Positions 43,357-51,362 of a stretch of DNA of 64,000 bases are shown piece after piece. This DNA comes from Saccharomonospora amisosensis (GTDB taxonomy: Bacteria > Actinomycetota > Actinomycetes > Mycobacteriales > Pseudonocardiaceae). Each line of letters begins with the position of its first letter. Position 1 is the stretch's first letter. The notes below the pieces were generated by a model. That model ran no database searches. It was given only the letters and a program-made list of their open reading frames with translations, and was not told the origin of the DNA. Location of the stretch: contig NZ_JAAOYM010000001.1 of the NCBI RefSeq assembly GCF_011761185.1, positions 2,728,001-2,792,000 on the forward strand. Direction: 5' to 3'. The translations under genes and the position numbers were made by a program.

Positions 43357-44646
43357 ATGCCACATGAGCTCACCGAGCTGCGGGTCAACACGGTCACCAA
43401 ACGAGGCACCATGTCCACAGAGGACCTCACGGCTGACGTCTGCGTCGTCGGAGCCGGCATCGCGGGGCTGTCCGCGGCCGTGGAGTCGCGTAACCTCGGC
43501 CGCTCCGTCGTCCTCGTCGACGCACTGCCCGTACTCGGCGGGCAGTGCGTCAACTCGCTCATCGGCCTGTTCTGTGGGGTGTACGGCAACGGACCCGAGT
43601 ACCGGCAGCTCAGTCACGGGATCTTCGACCCGATGTTCGCCGACCTCGGCGGTACCGGCGACATCCACTTCAACCGAGGTCACACGACGACCGTGAGCTA
43701 CGACGAGGTCGTGCTGGGGCGCTGGATCGAGAATCTGGTGCGGTCACTTGACATCCAGGTGGTGCTCGGCGGTTCGGTGCTGGACGTCGGGATGGACGGC
43801 GCGAGGCTCACCGAGGCGACGTTCGCCACCAGACACGGCACTGTGCGGGTGCGGGCGAGCGGTTTCGTCGACGCGACCGGCGACGCGGCGCTGACGTGGG
43901 AGGCTGGGTTGCCGTGCCGCGTCCCGGAGCGCACCATCTGGGGCTCACAGCAGATCCGACTGGAGAACCTGCGGGAGGAGCACAAGCCCAGCCACGCCGA
44001 GCTCACGGCGCGGGTGGCGGAGAAGGCCGAGCAGTACGGCCTGGTGCGCCGCGACGGCCTGGCGTTCTTCTTCCCCGGCCGCGGCACGGCGGTGATGAAC
44101 ATGACGCACGTCGAGGCGCCGCTACGGGCGGTGCCCGCAGCGCGGGCGCAGTTGGAGGGGCGCGCACAGGCCGACCGGGTGGTGGGGTTCCTGCGGGCGG
44201 AGTTTCCCGAGGCCTTCGCCGACGCGAAGGTCCGGCTGTACGGCCTGCCCGGCCGCAGGCAGACCAGGTGGATCGCCTCGGAGCACCAGCTCACGGTGGA
44301 CGAGGTTCGCACAGGGGTGCGCTTCGAGGACGCGGTGGCGCGCACCGCGTGGCCCATCGAGTTGCACGACCGGATCGAAGGGTATGTGTGGGAAACCTTC
44401 GACCCCGATCACGTGCATTACGTTCCGCTGCGCAGCCTGATCCCTGTCGGGGCGGGCAACCTGGTGGCGGCGGGCCGGTGCGTGGACGGGGACGCCGCCG
44501 CGCTATCCAGCGTGCGGGTGATGGGGCCGTGCGCGGCGATGGGCTTCGGTGCCGCGCACGCACTGGACCTGGCGGGCGACGCGAGCGTGCGCGAGATCGA
44601 CCTCGCGCAGCTACGCGAGCGCCTCCACGACAACGTCGACAGCTGA
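43357..44646 (+). CDS. FAD-dependent oxidoreductase (FAD_oxidored family)
   Basis: 429 residues. The FAD-binding motif is ADVCVVGAGIAGLSAAVES, then LVDALPVLGGQCVNSLIG with a Cys typical of the FAD_oxidored/FixC-like group, and a C-terminal PVGAGNLVAAGRCVDGDAAA segment contacting FAD. It follows the importer by 33 bp and probably processes the imported compound. The ATG at 43357 has AAGAGAG upstream; an internal ATG at residue 19 is possible. A 21-bp tandem repeat array begins 18 bp after its stop. Confidence 0.88.
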   Translation: MPHELTELRVNTVTKRGTMSTEDLTADVCVVGAGIAGLSAAVESRNLGRSVVLVDALPVLGGQCVNSLIGLFCGVYGNGPEYRQLSHGIFDPMFADLGGTGDIHFNRGHTTTVSYDEVVLGRWIENLVRSLDIQVVLGGSVLDVGMDGARLTEATFATRHGTVRVRASGFVDATGDAALTWEAGLPCRVPERTIWGSQQIRLENLREEHKPSHAELTARVAEKAEQYGLVRRDGLAFFFPGRGTAVMNMTHVEAPLRAVPAARAQLEGRAQADRVVGFLRAEFPEAFADAKVRLYGLPGRRQTRWIASEHQLTVDEVRTGVRFEDAVARTAWPIELHDRIEGYVWETFDPDHVHYVPLRSLIPVGAGNLVAAGRCVDGDAAALSSVRVMGPCAAMGFGAAHALDLAGDASVREIDLAQLRERLHDNVDS

Positions 44647-44664
44647 CAACCTCCCCACCCCAAC

Positions 44665-44769
44665 CGCGAGTCCCCCGTTCCCGCCCGCGAGTCCTGCACT
44701 CCCGTCCGCGAGTCCCCCGCTCCCGTCCGCGAGTCCCCCGCTCTCGCCCGCGAGTCCTGCGTTGACGTT
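44665..44769 (+). repeat. 21-bp tandem repeat array 1, five units
   Basis: Five units of exactly 21 bp starting at 44665, 44686, 44707, 44728 and 44749. Each begins CGCGAGTCC; the next bases alternate between CCCG and TGC types, and the units end CTCCCGTC-like. The last unit is diverged after TGCGTT. The array begins 18 nt after the oxidoreductase stop and stays in that gene's frame. No spacers separate the units. Confidence 0.95.
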
Positions 44770-44808
44770 CGAGGGCATGCCGGGACGCGAACCGGGTAGC
44801 CCGCGAAC

Positions 44809-44979
44809 ATGACGACAGCACCGTTCGAGCCGGACCCGCAACCGGAGGAAGAGATCGCCGCGGCAGACCCTGGTCGTGGCGCGCCGCGACCGGCGCCCGG
44901 ATTCGGACCCACCAACGGGGAACCAGACCAGGCCGCCGAGCCGGACACCGACGACGAAGTGGACCGAGACCGCCGTTGA
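44809..44979 (+). CDS. Small acidic protein, unknown function
   Basis: 56 residues, very acidic and Pro-rich (PDPQPEEEIAAADPGRGAP, then EPDTDDEVDRDRR). The composition and the PGRGAPRPAPGFGPTNGEP centre look like a disordered, conserved-type short protein rather than random frame. No ribosome-binding site is obvious before the ATG. It lies between two repeat arrays. Moderate support only. Confidence 0.5.
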   Translation: MTTAPFEPDPQPEEEIAAADPGRGAPRPAPGFGPTNGEPDQAAEPDTDDEVDRDRR

Positions 44980-45038
44980 CCGCGAGAGTCCTCCTGCTGG
45001 GCGGCCCGGATGTCAGCGGCAGCGCGCCTGTATACGGC

Positions 45039-45101
45039 GCACCGAACGCAGAACTCGCAGGCACGAACGCAGAACTCGCGGGCAGGAACGGGGGACTCGC
45101 G
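45039..45101 (-). repeat. 21-bp tandem repeat array 2, three units
   Basis: Three units of 21 bp, in the CGCGAGT orientation on the minus strand. They begin 12 nt after the fumarylacetoacetase stop codon, and continue in its reading frame. Units are of the CCCG type (first) and TGCG type (second and third, with CGCGAGT degrading to TGCGAGT in the last). Confidence 0.93.
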
Positions 45102-45113
45102 GGGAGGGAACGG

Positions 45114-46283
45114 TCAGGCGGGCAGGATCCTGCCGCGCACCTCGCCGAACCCGATCCGCCCGCCACCGACCGCGGGAGCGGTCGCCGAGATGGCTACCTC
45201 GTCGCCGTCGAGCAGGAACGTGCGCCGCTGACCTGCCACCTCGATGGGCTCCTTACCGCCCCAGGTGAGCTCGATGAACGCACCCCGTTCGTGGCGCCGC
45301 GGGCCCGAGATGGTGCCGGACGCGTAGAGGTCGCCCGTGCGGCACGACGCGCCGTTACAGGTCAGGTGGGCCAGCATCTGCGCCGGCGACCAGTACATCT
45401 CGCGGTACGGTGGCCGGGCGACCTCCTCGCCGTTCCACACCACGGACAGGTCGATGTCCAGCCCCCACGACTCACCGCCCCGCAGGTACGGCAGCGGAGG
45501 TGGGTCCTGCGGTGGCGTCTCCACCCTGGCCTCCTCCAGCGCCGCCATCGGCACCACCCACGGCGAGATGGAGGTCGCGAAGCTCTTGCCCAGGAACGGT
45601 CCGAGCGGCACGTACTCCCATGCCTGGATGTCGCGTGCGGACCAGTCGTTGACCAGCACCGCGCCGAAAACGTGCTCGGCGAAGTCGCCGCAGGCCACGG
45701 CGCTGCCGAGTTCGGAACCCACACCGACGACGAACCCGAGCTCGGCCTCGATGTCCAGCCGCCGCGACTCACCGAAGGTGGGCGTGTCCTCATCGGGGGC
45801 CTTGCGTTGGCCGCTCGGGCGCACGATGTCCGTCCCGGAAACCACGACCGTGCCCGAGCGGCCGTGATAACCCACCGGCAGGTGCTTCCAGTTGGGCAGC
45901 AGCGGTTCGGCGTCGGGACGAAACAACCTGCCAAGGTTGGATGCGTGATGTTCGGAGGCGTAGAAATCCACGTAGTCGGCGACCTCGAAGGGCAGCCGCA
46001 GCCTCACCTCCGCCACCGGGTGCACGGCCGTGTCGGGAAGCTCGGCCGAAACCAGCTCGGTGATCCGTTCCCGGACCTCGTTCCAGCGTGCTCGGCCCTG
46101 TGCCATGAAGGCGTTCAGCGACGGCTCGGCGAACACGTCGTCGCGCAGGGTCACCGCCAGGTCCACCACCGAGTCCGCCACCCGCACCCCGACGCGTGGA
46201 GTGCCGCCCGGTGGGGAGAACACACAGTAGGGCAGGTTGGTGAGCCCGAACAGCGAGCCCTCCGGCACGGCGATCCTCGTCAC
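45114..46283 (-). CDS. fahA: Fumarylacetoacetase
   Basis: 389 residues. It hydrolyses fumarylacetoacetate to fumarate and acetoacetate, the last step of tyrosine/homogentisate breakdown. The FAH catalytic His is in VADYVDFYASEHHASN; metal ligands are in RRLDIEAELGFVVG and LVNDWSARDIQAWEY; LGPFLGKSFATSISPWVV is diagnostic. The GTG start overlaps the unknown gene's stop by 4 bp. It is the last gene of the hmgA operon, and the 21-bp array 2 begins 12 nt after its stop. Confidence 0.95.
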   Translation of the reverse strand: MTRIAVPEGSLFGLTNLPYCVFSPPGGTPRVGVRVADSVVDLAVTLRDDVFAEPSLNAFMAQGRARWNEVRERITELVSAELPDTAVHPVAEVRLRLPFEVADYVDFYASEHHASNLGRLFRPDAEPLLPNWKHLPVGYHGRSGTVVVSGTDIVRPSGQRKAPDEDTPTFGESRRLDIEAELGFVVGVGSELGSAVACGDFAEHVFGAVLVNDWSARDIQAWEYVPLGPFLGKSFATSISPWVVPMAALEEARVETPPQDPPPLPYLRGGESWGLDIDLSVVWNGEEVARPPYREMYWSPAQMLAHLTCNGASCRTGDLYASGTISGPRRHERGAFIELTWGGKEPIEVAGQRRTFLLDGDEVAISATAPAVGGGRIGFGEVRGRILPA

Positions 46284-47158
46284 GCACTGACTCCTTCACT
46301 GAGCATGGAGCCGGGGAGCAATCCGAGCTCCACCAGTTCCGCGAGCGGTTCGGTGACACTGCAGGTTCCGAACGACACGAACAGCTCACGCACGGCGCCG
46401 CCACGGTCCTCGCCGAGCGCACGCACCCCGGCAGCCACGGCAGCCGCGTCGCGATCGGCGAGCACGGCGGCCACCCGCTGTTCGTCGGCGCCATGGGCCG
46501 CGGCGTCGGTCGCCAGCAGCAGGTTCAGGAAACCGTGTTGTTCGAAGCCGGTTTCCTGGTCGGTGTTGCGGATGGCGTGGTGCAACCCGGCCGTGGCCTT
46601 GAACGGCACGCCCGCACGTACCGCCGCGACGACCGCGCTAGCCAGTTCGGCTTCGCCCGGGTGCAGTTCAGCGCGGACCCCGCCGGTGCGGAACTTCGCC
46701 TTCCACCCTCGTTCCGCGCACACCGCGAGCACGCCGTCACGCCGCCCGTCGCGGGGGATCTCCAGGAAGACCTCGGCGCCGACGTCGTCCAACCAGGCCG
46801 TGTCCAACCGGGCCTCGTGCAGCGCGGAAGGCAGCCGCTGGAGTTCCAACTCCGGGGGAATGACGATCTCCATGGCACGCAACCGCACCGGCAGTTTCGC
46901 CGAGGCGGTGACGGCGGCCGCGACCTGTCCCGGCCCTGCGGGCGCGGTGACCGCCAGCTCGAGTCGATCCCGCCCGAGCAACGAACCGAGCTCCGCCAGC
47001 GCGGGCGCCGCGACCACGAGCGGCCCGACCAACTCGCCGTAGCGTGCCGCCCGGTGTGCCGCGTGAGCCGGCACCGCCTCCGCCGGCGGCATCATGCCGG
47101 GAGGGAACATCGCCGCGTCGTCACACAGTCTCGCGGCGAACGCGGGCAGCGCGCTCAC
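46280..47158 (-). CDS. Unknown protein of the homogentisate operon
   Basis: 292 residues, no signal or membrane segment. Strand/helix alternation with short motifs (AMFPPGMMPPAEAV; EVFLEIPRDGRRDG; WKAKFRTGGVRAELHPGE; GVPFKATAGLHHAIRNTD) suggests a TIM-barrel-like fold. I do not recognise a named family. It overlaps both hmgA and fahA by 4 bp, so the three are translationally coupled. The operon lacks a recognisable maleylacetoacetate isomerase, and this gene sits where that step belongs, so an isomerase role is a testable inference. Confidence 0.8.
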   Translation of the reverse strand: MSALPAFAARLCDDAAMFPPGMMPPAEAVPAHAAHRAARYGELVGPLVVAAPALAELGSLLGRDRLELAVTAPAGPGQVAAAVTASAKLPVRLRAMEIVIPPELELQRLPSALHEARLDTAWLDDVGAEVFLEIPRDGRRDGVLAVCAERGWKAKFRTGGVRAELHPGEAELASAVVAAVRAGVPFKATAGLHHAIRNTDQETGFEQHGFLNLLLATDAAAHGADEQRVAAVLADRDAAAVAAGVRALGEDRGGAVRELFVSFGTCSVTEPLAELVELGLLPGSMLSEGVSA

Positions 47159-48354
47159 CTGTCGGGCCCCCGGCCGGACCAGGTCCAGGCGTACCCGGGG
47201 TCCTCGCAGGCCAGCCCGCCCTCGCCGAGTTCGAGTGGGCGGAAGGTGTCGACCATCACCGCCAGCTCGTCGAAGAAGTCCACTCCGATGCTTCGCTCGT
47301 AGGCTCCGGGCTGCGGGCCGTGGGCGTAACCGCCGGGGTGCACCGAGACCGACCCCTGCCCGATTCCCGATCCCTTACGGGCCTCGTAGTCGCCACCGCA
47401 GTAGAACATGATCTCATCGGAGTCCACATTAGAGTGATAGTACGGTACCGGGATGGAAAGCGGGTGGTAGTCCACCTTGCGCGGGACGAAGTTGCACACC
47501 ACGAAGTTGTTGCCCTCGAACACCTGATGCACCGGCGGGGGCTGGTGCACTCGTCCGATGATCGGCTCGAAGTCGTGGACACTGAAGGTGAACGGGTACA
47601 GACAGCCGTCCCAGCCAACTACGTCGAACGGGTGCTGCGGGTAGACCATGCGCGTGCCGACCAGGGCGCCGCCCGCCCGGTGCTTGACGTAGACCTCGAC
47701 GTCGGTGCCCTCGCCCGCCATGGGCTGTGTCGGGCCGTGCAGGTCACGCTCGCAGTAGGGCGCGTGCTCCAGCAGCTGACCGAAGCGTGACAGGTAGCGC
47801 TTCGGTGGCGAGACGTGACTGCTGGCCTCTATCGCGTAGGCGCGCAACGGTCCTTCCCCGTGCGGCAACCAGCGGTGTGTGGTCGAGGTCGGGATGACGA
47901 CGTAGTCACCCGCCCTCGCCTCGACCGCGCCGAACATCGTCTCCACCGTCGCCTGGCCCGACTCGACATAGACGATCTCGTCACCGGTGGCGTTGCGATA
48001 CAGCGGTGAGTCCTGAGTGGACACCACGTAGGAGATCCGCACGTCGGCGTTGCCGAGGATCAGCCTGCGGCCGGTGACGACGTCGGTGTGCGACCAGGTC
48101 TCCTTGGGGAACAGTTCGTGCAGCCGCAGGTGCCTCGGCCGCAGCGGGTGATTGGGCGTTGTCGTCTGGTCGGGCAGCTCCCACGGCTGCGAGTCGACGA
48201 TCGCCGATGGAATGTTGCGGTGGTACAGCAGCGAGGAGTCGGAGGAGAAGCCCTCCTCCCCCATCAGTTCCTCGAAGTAGAGCCGTCCCTCGCTGTCACG
48301 GTGCTGGGTGTGACGCTTCGGGGGCACGGCGCCGACCTGCCGGTAGTACGCCAT
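47155..48354 (-). CDS. hmgA: Homogentisate 1,2-dioxygenase
   Basis: 399 residues. It opens the homogentisate ring to maleylacetoacetate using Fe(II). The iron ligands fall in YYHSNVDSDEIMFYCGGDYE (His and Glu) and in SVHPGGYAHGPQPGAYE (His). The N-terminus has PPKRHTQHRDSEGRLYFEELMGEEGF, typical of bacterial HGD. First gene of a three-gene coupled operon, 91 bp downstream of a MarR-type regulator whose probable operator lies in the gap. Confidence 0.96.
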   Translation of the reverse strand: MAYYRQVGAVPPKRHTQHRDSEGRLYFEELMGEEGFSSDSSLLYHRNIPSAIVDSQPWELPDQTTTPNHPLRPRHLRLHELFPKETWSHTDVVTGRRLILGNADVRISYVVSTQDSPLYRNATGDEIVYVESGQATVETMFGAVEARAGDYVVIPTSTTHRWLPHGEGPLRAYAIEASSHVSPPKRYLSRFGQLLEHAPYCERDLHGPTQPMAGEGTDVEVYVKHRAGGALVGTRMVYPQHPFDVVGWDGCLYPFTFSVHDFEPIIGRVHQPPPVHQVFEGNNFVVCNFVPRKVDYHPLSIPVPYYHSNVDSDEIMFYCGGDYEARKGSGIGQGSVSVHPGGYAHGPQPGAYERSIGVDFFDELAVMVDTFRPLELGEGGLACEDPGYAWTWSGRGPDR

Positions 48355-48407
48355 GGCTGGCCTCCTTGCTGTCGGTCGGGGCGCGAGCGACCGCGCACCC
48401 TTTCCAT

Positions 48408-48424
48408 ATAGTTAATGTATTGAC
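48408..48424. promoter_or_regulatory. Probable MarR operator before hmgA
   Basis: ATAGTTAATGTATTGAC, containing a GTTAA/TTGAC dyad. It matches 14 of 17 bases with a site overlapping the start codon of the neighbouring MarR gene. It lies 54 bp upstream of hmgA. Confidence 0.65.
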
Positions 48425-48445
48425 TACCTGAGTCAAGAGCCGTGC

Positions 48446-48994
48446 TCAGTTGCGGCCACGCACGTCGAACTGGTCGCGGTTGGTGATCAGCTTGTTCAGC
48501 AGCAGCACCAGGATCCGCTGCTCCGTTTCGGTGAGCACGCTCGCCCATTCGTGCTCGCGCTCGTTGTGCTCGCCGAACACCTCGACCATCTCGCGCAGGC
48601 CCGCCTCGGTCAACGACAGCAGCACCGACCTGCCGTCGTGTGTCCCCGGCGTGCGTTCCAGCAGGCCGTCTGCGACGAGGGCCTTGCCGAGGTTGGAGAC
48701 GGCCGCGCGACTCATGCCGGTGAGTTCGGCCGCCTTCCTGGCCTCGAGCGGCCCGGCGAGCCAGGTGACGAACAGCAGGCGAAACGCCGACCACGACCGC
48801 CCCCTCGGCCGGTGCACCGAAGCCTCGAGGTCGTAGGTGACAATGTTCGAGGCCCTGTTCAGCGTCAGCAGCACCTCGGTGGCCGATTGGTGCCGGAAGC
48901 CGTACTCGGTGGCCAGCCTGCGGTTGGCGAGGGCGACGAAGGACCAGAAGTCCAGCTCGGGCTCGCCCTCACCGCCGGCGGAATTGGTTAACAC
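48446..48994 (-). CDS. MarR-family regulator, likely controlling hmgA
   Basis: 182 residues. The winged helix includes LEARKAAELTGMSRAAVSNL and the wing TPGTHDGRSVLLSLTEAGL. The first 40 residues form a helix used for dimerisation. It precedes hmgA in the same direction and is the obvious local regulator. The GTG at 48994 is embedded in a copy of the operator found before hmgA, implying a leaderless message and autoregulation. The frame is open further upstream, but without a better start. Confidence 0.9.
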   Translation of the reverse strand: MLTNSAGGEGEPELDFWSFVALANRRLATEYGFRHQSATEVLLTLNRASNIVTYDLEASVHRPRGRSWSAFRLLFVTWLAGPLEARKAAELTGMSRAAVSNLGKALVADGLLERTPGTHDGRSVLLSLTEAGLREMVEVFGEHNEREHEWASVLTETEQRILVLLLNKLITNRDQFDVRGRN

Positions 48995-49003
48995 ATGAAC
49001 TAT
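48987..49003. promoter_or_regulatory. Second copy of the MarR operator
   Basis: On the minus strand, ATAGTTCATGTGTTAAC, with a GTTCA/TTAAC dyad. It overlaps the MarR start codon (48992-48994). TACGATAG immediately upstream resembles a -10 element. Confidence 0.65.
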
Positions 49004-49016
49004 CGTAGGCGCCGGT

Positions 49017-49772
49017 TCAGGACTTGCGGAACCGCGCGACGGTCTCCTGGATGGCGGGTCCGGTGGCCGAGGACGCCTGTGCCCACGACTCGAACTCAAG
49101 CGTCGCCCTGAAGTCGCCTGTCCTGGCCACGCCCACCGCGGACTTGATGTCCCTTGCCAGCGCGGGGTCCAGTTCCGCCCACCGCAGGGCTCGCTCCTCG
49201 GCCGCGGCGAGGGGGTCGTCGGCGAGCTCAAGCGCCAGGCCCTCCCGCACCGCGGCCGGGCCGTCGAGCGCGCCGCCGTCCAGCAGCATCGCGAGCGCCC
49301 GCTGCGCGCCGAGCGCGTCGACCAGGAACCACGTGCACCCGCCTCCCGGGTGCAGGCCGATCCGGGAGAACGTCGCCGCGAACGAAGCCGAGGGGCCCGC
49401 GATCCGCACGTCGCAGGCCATGGCGAGGTTCAACCCTGCGCCCACTGCGGGCCCCTGCACGGCGGCTATCGTCGGGATCTGCAACGCGCGCAGTCGCAGG
49501 AAGCTGTCGTACACCTGGTGAAGGTGCTCGCGCAGCTCGCCGACCTTCGCGTTGCCGGCGTGGCCGAACAGCGCGGGCAGATCGGCACCGGCGCAGAACG
49601 CCTTTCCCTGCCCGGAGACGACGAGGGTGCGTGCCCCCTGGTCGGACGCCACGGTCGAGATCGCCGAGCCGAGTTCCGCGCACATCTGCTCGTCGAGGCA
49701 GTTGCGCCGGTCCGGGTCGGTCAGCGTCAGCTTCCACCTGCCGCCGTCGTTGTCCAGGGCCACCTTCGTCAT
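49017..49772 (-). CDS. Enoyl-CoA hydratase/isomerase family protein
   Basis: 251 residues of the crotonase fold. The oxyanion-hole segments are VVSGQGKAFCAGADLPALF and AVQGPAVGAGLNLAMACDV. The general-acid Glu positions of classical hydratases are not obvious (SFAATFSRIGLHPGGG replaces the usual GFPExxLG), so it may be an isomerase or hydrolase. The ATG at 49772 is preferred; a GTG 5 codons earlier is possible. It lies just upstream of the MarR gene, in the same direction. Confidence 0.9.
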   Translation of the reverse strand: MTKVALDNDGGRWKLTLTDPDRRNCLDEQMCAELGSAISTVASDQGARTLVVSGQGKAFCAGADLPALFGHAGNAKVGELREHLHQVYDSFLRLRALQIPTIAAVQGPAVGAGLNLAMACDVRIAGPSASFAATFSRIGLHPGGGCTWFLVDALGAQRALAMLLDGGALDGPAAVREGLALELADDPLAAAEERALRWAELDPALARDIKSAVGVARTGDFRATLEFESWAQASSATGPAIQETVARFRKS

Positions 49773-49879
49773 CGATCCTCGCTTCACACTCGTTTCGGCC
49801 GGTCCGACAGGCTATTGGCTCACCAGCCCGCGGCACCACGCAGGGCTGCCGTCAGCGCTGTTGGCGGTACCGTCGATAC

Positions 49880-50284
49880 ATGACCGAACGCAAGCCGCCG
49901 GGCGTGTCTTTCGAGAGCTGGGTCGAGCGCCAGATCCGGCTCGCCCAGCAGCGGGGCGAGTTCGACAACCTGCCCGGTGCGGGCAAACCGCTGCCGCGGG
50001 GGCCGAAGGACCGGCTCGACTGGTTCGCGCGCAAGCTCGAACGTGAGAACGTCGACGGCTCCGCGCTGCTGCCGCCGTCGCTGGCGGTGGCAAAGGAGAT
50101 CGAGGAGTTGCCCGCAAGGCTGTCGCGGGAGCGATCGGAAGCGAGGGTGCGCGACATCGTCGCCGACCTGGGCGAACGCATCCGGCAGGTTCATCGCGGC
50201 CCGCAGGTAGGACCGCCCCTGCGGGCGAGGCCGATCGACGTGGAGGAAGCTGTCGAGGCCTGGCGCGAGCGCCGGAAGCCGTGA
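49880..50284 (+). CDS. DUF1992-domain protein (DnaJC28-like)
   Basis: 134 residues. The DUF1992 core is WVERQIRLAQQRGEFDNLPG followed by AGKPLPRGP, also seen in the mitochondrial DnaJC28 family; function unknown. There is no J-domain. The rest is a charged helical segment (PARLSRERSEARVRDIV). The ATG lacks a ribosome-binding site and sits shortly after GTACCGTCGATAC, so a leaderless message is possible. Array 3 begins 12 nt after its stop and in its frame. Confidence 0.9.
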   Translation: MTERKPPGVSFESWVERQIRLAQQRGEFDNLPGAGKPLPRGPKDRLDWFARKLERENVDGSALLPPSLAVAKEIEELPARLSRERSEARVRDIVADLGERIRQVHRGPQVGPPLRARPIDVEEAVEAWRERRKP

Positions 50285-50296
50285 GCCCCACCCCGC

Positions 50297-50380
50297 CGCG
50301 AGTCCCCCGTTCCCGTCCGCGAGTCCCCCGTTCCCGCCCGCGAGTCCTGCGTTCCCGCCCGCGAGTTCTGCGTCGCGGGC
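50297..50380 (+). repeat. 21-bp tandem repeat array 3, four units
   Basis: Units start at 50297, 50318, 50339 and 50360. The first two are of the CCCCCG type, the third is TGCG type and the fourth is diverged (CGCGAGTTCTGCG). It lies 12 nt after the DUF1992 stop, in frame with it, and 50 bp before the thioesterase start. Confidence 0.95.
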
Positions 50381-50430
50381 TTCGAATCTAAGATCCTGTT
50401 CTACTGTCCTCGAGACGAGAGGCAACCCGG

Positions 50431-51252
50431 ATGCCCGAGATGTCCCTCGCCCACGTGCTCGCGGCCCTCGACTTGCGAAGGATGTCGCCCGACACCTTCT
50501 CCGCCCCCAGCCAGCCGCTGCCCCCGCACCGGGTGTTCGGCGGCCAGTTGCTCGCCCAGTCGGTGATCGCGGCAGGCCACACCGTGCGGGACAACTCCAC
50601 CATCCACTCACTGCACGCCTACTTCGTCCGCACGGGCGACCCGGCGGAACCGATCGAGTTCACAGTCGACCGCACCCGCGACGGGCGCTCGTTCGCCGCC
50701 CGCAGGGTCGAGGCGGTCCAGTACGGCAAGACGATCTTCCAACTGCTGGCCTCGTTCCAGGAACCGGCCTCCGGCCCCAGCCACCAGGACTCGTTGCCTG
50801 CCGTGCCGGGGCCCGACTCGCTGCCCGCTCGCTTCCCGTTCGGTTCGCCCGACGGGCCGATCGAGGCGCGCCGAGTACCGCAAGGCGCCGAGGGAAGGTC
50901 TGACGGGCGGGCCCGTGCGGCGGTGTGGGTCCGCCTCACCGGGGCGCTACCGCCGAACCCGCTGTTGCACACCGCGCTGCTGGCATACCTCTCCGACTAT
51001 TCGATCATGCATGCCGCGTTGCGGACCCATTCGCTGCGGCACAGCTCCCAGCACGTCAAGACGGCCAGTCTCGATCACGCCATGTGGTTCCACGGCCCGG
51101 CGAATCTCGAGGGTTGGCTGCTCTACGACACGGTGAGTCCTGCCGCCGGCAGCGCTCGCGCGTTGGGGATGGGCAGGCTGTTCACCCGGTCCGGCCAGTT
51201 ACTGGCCACGGTCGGTCAGGAAGCGATGGTGCGGATCTCCGACACGCCCTGA
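50431..51252 (+). CDS. tesB: Acyl-CoA thioesterase II (TesB family)
   Basis: 273 residues, two hot-dog domains. The N-terminal domain has RVFGGQLLAQSVIAAGHTV and HSLHAYFVRTGDP; the C-terminal one has ALLAYLSDYSIMHAAL and the catalytic-Asp region SLDHAMWFHG. It hydrolyses acyl-CoA to free acid and CoA. The ATG has GAGAGG upstream. It is convergent with a secreted-protein gene; array 4 and a strong hairpin lie between. Confidence 0.93.
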   Translation: MPEMSLAHVLAALDLRRMSPDTFSAPSQPLPPHRVFGGQLLAQSVIAAGHTVRDNSTIHSLHAYFVRTGDPAEPIEFTVDRTRDGRSFAARRVEAVQYGKTIFQLLASFQEPASGPSHQDSLPAVPGPDSLPARFPFGSPDGPIEARRVPQGAEGRSDGRARAAVWVRLTGALPPNPLLHTALLAYLSDYSIMHAALRTHSLRHSSQHVKTASLDHAMWFHGPANLEGWLLYDTVSPAAGSARALGMGRLFTRSGQLLATVGQEAMVRISDTP

Positions 51253-51262
51253 TTCGCGGGCG

Positions 51263-51346
51263 GGGCGGAGCGCAGAACTCGCGGGCGGGAACGGGGAACT
51301 CGCGGGCGGCAACGGGGGACTCGCGGGCGGCAACGGGGAACTCGCG
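51263..51346 (-). repeat. 21-bp tandem repeat array 4, four units
   Basis: Four 21-bp units in the CGCGAGT orientation on the minus strand (boundaries at 51284, 51305 and 51326). They read GAACTCGCG or GGACTCGCG on the plus strand. It lies between convergent genes, 10 bp after the thioesterase stop and about 100 bp from the end of the minus-strand gene. Unlike arrays 1-3 it is not in frame with an adjacent stop. Confidence 0.95.
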
Positions 51347-51362
51347 GGTTGGGGCGCGGCTG

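Noticed and set aside
42390-43683. Long minus-strand open frames opposite the ABC permease
   Set aside because: They are created by the lack of G on the plus strand; their translations are Gly/Asp/Val-rich low complexity, and the plus-strand frames have clear ABC motifs.
44665-50380. CRISPR array
   Set aside because: The units abut without spacers, are only 21 bp, and no cas genes are present.
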